From: Symbiodinium natans
Lineage: Eukaryota; Sar; Dinophyceae; Suessiales; Symbiodiniaceae
Length of the DNA: 38,114 nt
Assembly (NCBI GenBank): GCA_905221605.1
Contig: CAJNDS010002665.1
Span: forward strand, 285,001 to 323,114
Direction of reading: 5' to 3'
The notes below the pieces were generated by a model. It ran no database searches. It saw only the letters and a program-made list of their open reading frames with translations, and was not told where the DNA came from. The position numbers and the translations under genes are program-made. Positions 33,178-38,114 of this stretch are shown piece after piece (positions within the stretch are counted from its first letter, which is position 1; each line of letters starts with the position of its first letter).

Positions 33178-33247
33178 AACTTGTCTAAACAGCTGACGCG
33201 CCGTGTTAAGCAATCAGCAGCTGACAAGCCGAGCTTAATTAAGTAAA
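33178..33247 (-). repeat. dispersed repeat G, long copy
   Basis: Reverse complement of 3727-3762 with an extra 30-bp interior. It lies immediately after the family C element, in a stretch with no gene. Confidence 0.75.
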
Positions 33248-33294
33248 GTGACCTAAAACGCCTTTGTAAGCCACAAACAGACCCAAAGAGGACC

Positions 33295-33573
33295 CCAAAC
33301 CCTAAGCCCTAAACCCTACACCCTAAACCCTACACCCGTGGAAGCCCCAAAAGGCCCTGGCCCCCCAAAGGCAGACCCCGGGAGGAGAAGGGCACGCGGA
33401 GGCCTCCCAAACGCGCCCAAGGGAAGCCTGCATGCCTAAATATCTCCTAAACCCTAAACCCTAAACCCTAAACCCTAAACCCTAAACCCTAAACCCTAAA
33501 CCCTAAACCCTAAACCCTAAACCCTAAACCCTAAACCCTAAACCCTAAACCCTAAACCCTAAACCCTAAACCC
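33295..33573 (+). repeat. CCCTAAA arrays around a basic GC-rich segment
   Basis: A short array (33295-33338), 107 bp of GC-rich sequence with an open basic frame (GSPKRPWPPKGRPREEKGTR), and an 18-unit array (33447-33573). Confidence 0.9.
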
Positions 33574-33679
33574 TCTCACTCCTTTACGTTCCCGCATCCC
33601 TGAGCCCCAAAAGCCTTTTAGTGCAAAAGGCCTGAAAGCCCTGCAACCCACTGAGCTCCCGAAACCCCTTAACGCCCTG

Positions 33680-33720
33680 ATAGGGTTTAGGGTTTCGGGT
33701 TTAGGGTTTAGGGTTTAGGG
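33680..33720 (-). repeat. TTTAGGG array
   Basis: Six units, one TTTCGGG. Confidence 0.9.
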
Positions 33721-33723
33721 CGC

Positions 33724-33810
33724 CCGGTGCAGGACTGCCTGATAAGAAAGCCCACTTCTGGGCAGCAGCCTGAGTCAGACCGAGATGCGGAGTTCGAGTC
33801 AGGAGATTGA
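33724..33810 (+). pseudogene. putative terminal exon
   Basis: The frame PVQDCLIRKPTSGQQPESDR then DAEFESGD reaches a natural stop. The GTTCGAGTC inside is tRNA-T-loop-like but no cloverleaf forms. It is unassigned. Confidence 0.35.
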
Positions 33811-33822
33811 GGGTCATCGTAC

Positions 33823-33905
33823 TAGGGTTTAGGGTTTAGGGTTTAGGGTTTAGGGTTTAGGGTTTAGGGTTTAGGGTTTAGGGTTTAGGGTTTAGGGTTT
33901 AGGGT
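33823..33905 (-). repeat. TTTAGGG array
   Basis: About 11 homogeneous units. Confidence 0.97.
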
Positions 33906-33906
33906 G

Positions 33907-34043
33907 TGGTACTTATTAACCAGTTGTAGCTGTTCTTATTAGCCGCCCCTATAGCCCACTTATAAGCCCCTTAAGTGCCCTAATGTGGTTAGAAGATCTG
34001 AGTACGGTTATTTTGGTGGGTCAGTACCATGACCCTCCAAGTA
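33907..34043. mobile_element. family B MITE, left end replaced by telomeric array
   Basis: The right end (AGTACCATGACCCTCCAAGT and A) is complete. At the left, the outer 15 bp of the terminus are gone and GTGGTACTTATT begins directly after TTTAGGG units. Confidence 0.75.
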
Positions 34044-34049
34044 CTATCT

Positions 34050-34133
34050 AGGACCCCAAGTATGGGCCCTTAATCTGGGTGCCTTCTTGTGTATTCTAGA
34101 ACCCTTTGTACACTATACATAAAGGGCCCAGAC
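34050..34133. mobile_element. family E MITE, copy 2
   Basis: AGTATGGGCCCTTAA at the left faces ATAAAGGGCCCAGAC at the right. It starts a few bases after the family B copy and ends at a CCCTAAA array. An E-like outer end (GGGGCCATACTAAGGG) reappears past that array at 34379-34394. Confidence 0.6.
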
Positions 34134-34136
34134 TTC

Positions 34137-34363
34137 GACCCTAAACCCTAAACCCTAAACCCTAAACCCTAAACCCTAAACCCTAAACCCTAAACCCTAA
34201 ACCCTAAACCCTAAACCCTAAACCCTAAACCCTAAACCTAACCCTAAACCCTAAACCCTAAACCCTAAACCCTAAACCCTAAACCCTAAACCCTAAACCC
34301 TAAACCCTAAACCCTAAACCCTAAACCCTAAACCCTAAACCCTAAACCCTAAACCCTAAACCC
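34137..34363 (+). repeat. CCCTAAA array, longest homogeneous block
   Basis: About 32 units with a single CCTAA slip near 34237. Confidence 0.98.
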
Positions 34364-34482
34364 AATCAACAAGGGTAAGGGGCCATACTAAGGGTGCATG
34401 GATTCCAACCTTAGACTCTTGAATCCTTGAGAGCCCGATGTTCCGAGATTCAGGAAGATACAAAGCGAACCCAATGCAGTTT

Positions 34483-34597
34483 CAATCAAAACCTAAACCC
34501 TCAAGACATAATATGTGTATATATCTATGAAAACGTATAATATACGTTTTCATAGATATATACACATATTATGTCTTGAGGGTTTAGGTTTTGATTG
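34483..34597. repeat. perfect 115-bp palindrome
   Basis: Arms of 57 bp (34483-34539 and 34541-34597) are exact reverse complements about one central A. The arms contain an inverted pair of partial telomeric units (CCTAAACCCTC / GAGGGTTTAGG) and an AT-rich core. Homology ends sharply at both outer edges. Confidence 0.99.
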
Positions 34598-34646
34598 GGG
34601 TTTACACGGTGGAGCGCGGACCTGAAAAGCTGAGAACTGAACCTAA

Positions 34647-34790
34647 AGCCCAAACCCTGACACTGGATCTTCCGCTGCAGGCGACGGCTCTGGTATAATG
34701 CCACCATCGACTGGTGACTGCGTGCCCTCAAGCACTCTCGCACCTGCACACGCTTCTGAATTTAAGGTCGAGGGGCTTAGTTCATCGTAA
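34647..34790 (+). pseudogene. putative terminal exon, 47 codons
   Basis: The frame SPNPDTGSSAAGDGSGIMPP, STGDCVPSSTLAPAHASEFK, VEGLSSS reaches a natural stop. It is Ser/Pro/Gly-rich like a linker. The minus frame 34525-34749 overlaps and crosses the palindrome, so it is less likely. It is unassigned. Confidence 0.35.
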
Positions 34791-34910
34791 AAGCACTGAA
34801 AGAACACCAAACCCTTAACCCTGAAGCAGGTGGGGCTTGCAATATCTGTCAGTCATAGTGCAAAACTTCGCTTTACGAATCTTCCGCTTTACGAAAGGAA
34901 AGGGTTTAGG

Positions 34911-35082
34911 GCTTAGGGCTTAGGGCTTAGGGCTTAGGGCTTAGGGCTTAGGGCTTAGGGCTTAGGGCTTAGGGCTTAGGGCTTAGGGCTTAGGGCTTAG
35001 GGCTTAGGGCTTAGGGCTTAGGGCTTAGGGCTTTTAGCTTTTAGGGTTTAGGGGTTAGGGTTTAGGGTTTAGGGTTTAGGGT
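34911..35082 (-). repeat. AGGGCTT variant array then TTTAGGG
   Basis: About 17.5 perfect GCTTAGG heptamers (34911-35033), then a short regular TTTAGGG run. Just upstream CGCTTTACGAA occurs twice. Confidence 0.97.
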
Positions 35083-35159
35083 ACTCCAACTACACCCCCA
35101 CAGCCCTCAACCCTTCATGACCTGGATCGTTTAGAGCCTCCCCAAACGCCCTCCTTGAT

Positions 35160-35283
35160 ACTAAGCCCTAAACCCTAAACCCTAAACCCTAAACCCCTAA
35201 ACCCCTAAACCCCTAAACCCCTAAACCCTAAACCCTAAACCCTAAACCCTAAACCCTAAACCCTAAACCCTAAACCCTAAACC
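35160..35283 (+). repeat. CCCTAAA array with CCCCTAAA octamers
   Basis: Four CCCCTAAA octamers (35194-35225) inside about 13 heptamers. Confidence 0.95.
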
Positions 35284-35384
35284 GTTCAGAAGGTTCAAGG
35301 GATGCCGAATGGTCTAGGGATTGGGGGTCAGGGCCTTGCTTTGAGGGTCCAGGACAGGTGTTTCCTCTGTTTATGGTTTAGAGG

Positions 35385-35450
35385 GTTTAGGGTTTAGGGT
35401 TTAGGGTTTAGGGTTTAGGGTTTAGGGTTTAGAGTTTAGGGTTTAGGGTA
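35385..35450 (-). repeat. TTTAGGG array
   Basis: Nine units. Confidence 0.95.
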
Positions 35451-35493
35451 GGGTTATAGGAACGGGGGCTAGAGTCGAAGACGGTGGTACTGA

Positions 35494-35668
35494 TGTATGG
35501 GCCCTTAACTTGTACCGGGTACAGAAGGGGTACATAAGGGGTCCCCTTCTAAGGGCCCAGGTTTAGGGTTTAGGGTTTAGGGTTTAGGGTTTAGGGTTTA
35601 GGGTTTAGGGTTTAGGGTTTAGGGTTTAGGGTTTAGGGTTTGGGGTTCAGGGACCATGCAACTACCCT
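35494..35668. mobile_element. family E MITE split by a TTTAGGG array
   Basis: GTATGGGCCCTTAA and TAAGGGCCCA form the inner arms (35494-35560). The outer end AGGGACCATGCAACTACCC appears only at 35650-35668. In copy 1 the inner and outer parts are adjacent; here about 12 TTTAGGG units (35561-35646) separate them. Confidence 0.7.
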
Positions 35669-35853
35669 TGGAGAGAGTCGTTAGAGCTGCGACCGTCCGC
35701 TATCCGCGAATCGTAGGCATTAGTTTTTAGGACCCAAAGTTGAAAAAAGATGTCCACATTTCCTATAGACATCCCTGAACCAGAAGCCCTAAACCTTGAC
35801 AAATTAACCAACCCATGAGCCCTGTCAGAGACGTTGCCAGTGCAATTGCCCAA
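35662..35853 (-). CDS. hypothetical ORF, 63 codons (unrecognised)
   Basis: The ATG frame MGNCTGNVSDRAHGLVNLSR, then FRASGSGMSIGNVDIFFQLW, ends near the family E end. The N-terminal Met-Gly-Asn-Cys resembles an N-myristoylation context, but this is weak. Flanking TTTAGGG arrays lie on both sides. Confidence 0.3.
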   Translation of the reverse strand: MGNCTGNVSDRAHGLVNLSRFRASGSGMSIGNVDIFFQLWVLKTNAYDSRIADGRSSNDSLQG

Positions 35854-35872
35854 GCGTTTGGTGTTTAAGGTT

Positions 35873-35965
35873 TTAGGGTTTAGGGTTTAGGGTTTAGGGT
35901 TTAGGGTTTAGGGTTTAGGGTTTAGGGTTTAGGGTTTAGGGTTTAGGGTTTAGGGTTTAGGGCGT
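35873..35965 (-). repeat. TTTAGGG array
   Basis: About 13 units. Confidence 0.97.
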
Positions 35966-36019
35966 AAGGGTGTAAGGGTGTCGGGCACTGTCTCGCACCA
36001 GCGCCAGAGGACGCGTGCG

Positions 36020-36205
36020 AGCGAGTTTGGGATGTAGGGTGGGTAGGGATGTAGGGCTGTAGGGATTTAAGGTTTAGAGGTCAGGGTCTGCAGTTGAAAC
36101 CCTAAGCCCTTAACCCTTAACCCTTAACCCTTAACCCTTAACCCTTAAACCCTAAACCCTAAACGCTAAACCCTAGCCCTAAACCCTAGCCCTAAGCCCT
36201 AAACA
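36020..36205. repeat. degenerate TTTAGGG fused to CCCTTAA/CCCTAAA
   Basis: TGTAGGG/TTTAAGG units (36030-36085) give way within about 10 bp to CCCTAAG, then six CCCTTAA units (36108-36149), then CCCTAAA/CCCTAGC. Confidence 0.9.
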
Positions 36206-36336
36206 CTCTTACGATCGTGGCATGCGAAAGCCTGCTGCTGCTACTGGGGATTGTCAACTCATGTGTCCTGCTTTGTCCTTCGGCAAGTCCTGACCATGCA
36301 CAAAGCCGAGCTCCAGCTGAGAGTTTAAAGGTTTAG
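36206..36336 (+). pseudogene. putative exon with hydrophobic segment
   Basis: The frame TIVACESLLLLLGIVNSCVL then LCPSASPDHAQSRAPAE has about 15 consecutive mostly hydrophobic residues, as in a signal anchor. CCCTAAA lies upstream and TTTAGGG downstream. Another frame is also open. It is unassigned. Confidence 0.3.
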
Positions 36337-36410
36337 GGCTTAGGGTTGTGTTCAGGGTTTAGGGGTAAGGGTTTAGGGTTTAGGGTTTAGGGTTTTGGCT
36401 TTTGGGTTGG
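36325..36410 (-). repeat. TTTAGGG array, degenerate
   Basis: About eight units. Confidence 0.85.
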
Positions 36411-36462
36411 GGGGGTGAAATCATCTGCTCGCCTTGTTCGCCTTCTCTTGCGCACTTCGCTA

Positions 36463-36540
36463 ATGTCCACTTGGGCGTTTATCAAACTTGAAGTGCACAT
36501 CCCGCCAGGGAAAGACCCCTCTAAACCATTTGTTGCTTGA
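36463..36540 (+). pseudogene. short open segment (unrecognised)
   Basis: MSTWAFIKLEVHIPPGKDPS then KPFVA reaches a natural stop. An alternative frame (SLAHFANVHLGVYQT) also ends naturally. Confidence 0.25.
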
Positions 36541-36589
36541 GCTTCTCCGTTCTGAGTAGAGATTTAAGACTTCCTTGGTTCTTTACTAA

Positions 36590-36710
36590 GCGTTTAGGGC
36601 TTCGGGTCGTTTAGGGTTTAGGCTTTTGGGGTTAAGAACCCTATGAGCTCTGCCCTAAACCCTAAACCCTAAACCCTAAATCCTAAACCCTAAACCCTAA
36701 GCCCTACACT
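36590..36710. repeat. TTTAGGG trace fused to CCCTAAA array
   Basis: TTTAGGG/CTTCGGG (36590-36632) is followed after 20 bp by about eight CCCTAAA units. Confidence 0.85.
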
Positions 36711-36720
36711 TCAAGCCTTG

Positions 36721-36864
36721 ATGAACTGCCGATGCCTCCTGCTGTGCAGCGGGGACGTCCCAGATGGGACGGAGTTATCGCCTAGCAGCGTGCGCGGCCT
36801 GACCTCAGTGGTTCAAGGTTTGGGGTTTATGGGTGTAGGGTTTAGAGTTTGTGCTAAACCCTAA
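36721..36864 (+). pseudogene. ATG-started open segment between arrays
   Basis: The frame MNCRCLLLCSGDVPDGTELS then PSSVRGLTSVVQ lies between CCCTAAA and degenerate TTTAGGG. It has a Cys-rich start. It is unassigned. Confidence 0.3.
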
Positions 36865-36940
36865 ACCCTAAACCCTAAACCCTAAACCCTAAACCCTCAA
36901 CCCTAAACCCTACACCCTAAACCCTAAACCCTAAATCCGA
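36855..36940 (+). repeat. CCCTAAA array
   Basis: About 12 units. The left edge follows TTTAGAG repeats after five bases. Confidence 0.95.
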
Positions 36941-36960
36941 ATCCCTGGGGTTCAGGGTTT

Positions 36961-37065
36961 GAGGGCTGTCGGGCTTGCAAAGGCCTGTTGGATCAGCGTG
37001 TGCTGCTTGAGATCGTCAATGCTTCAGGGTTTGGGATTGGGTTTGGGCTTAGGGAAACTCCCTGA
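36961..37065 (+). pseudogene. putative exon fragment
   Basis: The frame EGCRACKGLLDQRVLLEIVN then ASGFGIG continues to TGA. It is helical and coding-like in its first 25 residues. It is unassigned. Confidence 0.35.
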
Positions 37066-37350
37066 ACTCCCTAAACTCCCTAAACCTTGAACCGCGTCGG
37101 TAGAGTATGGGTTTGGGGAAATTCCCTGAACTCCCTAAACCCCCTGAACCCTGAACCGTGTAGGCCTTGACTTCTAAAATCCTGCACCTCAAGCCCCATA
37201 AACCCTAAAAACCCTATAAACCCCATAAACCCTCTATAAGCCCTATAAACCCCATAAACCCTCCATAAACCCTCTAAACCCTATAAACCCCCTAAACCCA
37301 ATAAACCCTAAAAACCCTGTAAACCCTGTAAACCCTATAAACCCCCGAAG
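37066..37350 (+). repeat. degenerate CCCTAAA/CCCTATAAA decay zone
   Basis: Units of changing length (CCCTATAAA, CCCCATAAA, CCCTGTAAA, CTCCCTAAA) mark the right limit of telomeric sequence. The pair GGGAAACTCCCTGAACTCCC / GGGAAATTCCCTGAACTCCC (37053, 37116) is a direct repeat. Confidence 0.85.
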
Positions 37351-38114
37351 CCACCCCAAGTTGCCGCATGCTGCGTGCCAACAGATCGGCAGATTCGATT
37401 CCATTCGGTGAAGAAAAGGAAGGCACGAATCCGACATGGGGGCTATGGCAGATTGTCTCGAGATATTTAAATTCATTTGAATTCTGTAAATTTCTTAGGG
37501 GCCTTGAATCATCCATTATGCGATCATATCGAGAATGGAATATGAAGGGAAATCTTGTATCTTCGAATATCAGGAATAAAATCTTCGTAATGAATTTTCA
37601 GGGTTATGTATATCGTATCACAATGGTAGGAGGGTCGTTGCGACTAGGCATGATAGTATTCTAGCAGGACGGTGGATATTCATTCTCCTATGAGGTGAGT
37701 GACGTATGGGGACATCATATTTGATTATATATATGGAAAGGAATCTATATTAAATAATATAACGAACTTCGTGATTGCATCTATCGTTTGGCGTAGGAAG
37801 TCGGTTTGAGATTTTAATTGGAGGCCTCGGATTATTATTCGATGTCCCACAATGATGACCGGCGGATATATTCTTACTATCTACGATTTTCTTAAGGCAG
37901 ATCGCTTGGCGAAGGTACCCGAGCTTGGCTTTTGATTGTATTATAATATTTCTATTACGATCTTAATGTCCTCAAAGGCAATGGACGAATTAGTTGTAAT
38001 GGCGAGGACGCATATAGAGTTCAAACTCCCATTATAAGATATTATGTGATAGTGTGCGACTCAGAATATGGATTTCTAATCATTCATTTTTCAGGTAGTG
38101 CGGCTGTATGGGGA
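37351..38114. other. AT-rich block of different origin, no telomeric repeats
   Basis: Composition shifts to clearly AT-rich and telomeric heptamers vanish. A 98-codon frame (37368-37664) includes SYREWNMKGNLVSSNIRNKI and FVMNFQGYVYRITMVGGSLR but matches no family I know. Candidates are an AT-rich transposon, an organelle-derived insert, an intron or an assembly join. I searched by eye for mitochondrial cox and cob motifs and saw none. Confidence 0.4.

Noticed and set aside
33790-33810. tRNA gene (T-loop-like GTTCGAGTC)
   Set aside because: No matching acceptor, D or anticodon stems could be drawn upstream, and the segment reads better as protein.
1-37350. One long gene whose exons are all the open segments
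   Set aside because: Many segments end in natural stops outside arrays, phases do not chain and some lie on the minus strand. A few local gene models remain possible.
37368-37664. 98-codon ORF as an organelle gene
   Set aside because: No cox, cob or ribosomal-protein motif was recognised, and AT-rich DNA gives frames of this length by chance.
1-38114. CRISPR array or bacterial genes
   Set aside because: Repeats are tandem heptamers without regular spacers. There are no ribosome-binding sites, operons or long bacterial ORFs.
1-38114. Dinoflagellate spliced-leader or rRNA sequence as proof of taxon
   Set aside because: I looked for a spliced-leader-type sequence and rRNA-like blocks on both strands and found none, so the taxon remains an inference.

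Overview
This is eukaryotic nuclear DNA with no intact, recognisable gene. More than 80 short arrays of the telomere-type heptamer CCCTAAA/TTTAGGG, on both strands, run from position 1 to about 37.35 kb, with anything from a few bases to about 1.3 kb between them. TTTAGGG telomeres occur in plants, many green algae, chromerids and dinoflagellates. The repeat density, the poly(G) islands and the short exon-sized open segments best suit a large, repeat-rich protist genome. A dinoflagellate (Symbiodiniaceae-like) is my leading guess, but no spliced-leader sequence was found, so this is an inference.

Four kinds of DNA alternate. (1) The arrays include locally expanded variant units: CCCCGAAA, AGGGCTT, CCCTGAA, TTCAGGG, TTTAGGC, TAGGCTG, CCCTTAA and a 10-mer. 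(2) Segments of roughly 60-270 bp between arrays have protein-like composition and often an AG|G or polypyrimidine-AG upstream edge. They look like exons or exon debris. None could be assigned to a family. Typical ones lie at 9721, 21135, 23946, 26952, 27414, 30242, 32798 and 34647 on the plus strand, and at 12937 and 27889 on the minus strand. (3) At least five families of small inverted-repeat (MITE-like) elements occur in two to five copies. Several are split or cut by a telomeric array. (4) Simple and tandem repeats include poly(G)/poly(C) islands up to 34 nt, a GGCTGG minisatellite, AAT, TATG/TG and ATAGAT microsatellites, an exact 126-bp tandem duplication and a perfect 115-bp palindrome.

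Region by region: 1-7.4 kb is arrays, poly(G) islands and exon-like bits. 7.4-8.1 kb is the minisatellite. 8.1-14 kb is dense arrays with many short open segments. 14-20 kb has more unique DNA, the CCCCGAAA array and 56-bp repeats. 20-21.3 kb has the most gene-like remnant. 21.3-37.3 kb is arrays, MITEs and exon-like cassettes. From 37.35 kb to the end, an AT-rich block has no telomeric repeats and plainly different composition.

The main structural observation is polarity. The usual order is CCCTAAA array, then 60-150 bp of unique DNA, then TTTAGGG array, which is the arrangement of a tiny linear DNA capped at both ends. TTTAGGG-to-CCCTAAA transitions are often abrupt (0-25 bp), like end-to-end fusions. 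Whether this reflects capture of capped fragments, telomeric DNA seeded at breaks, or introns filled with telomeric repeats cannot be settled from sequence alone. All array boundaries were called by eye.
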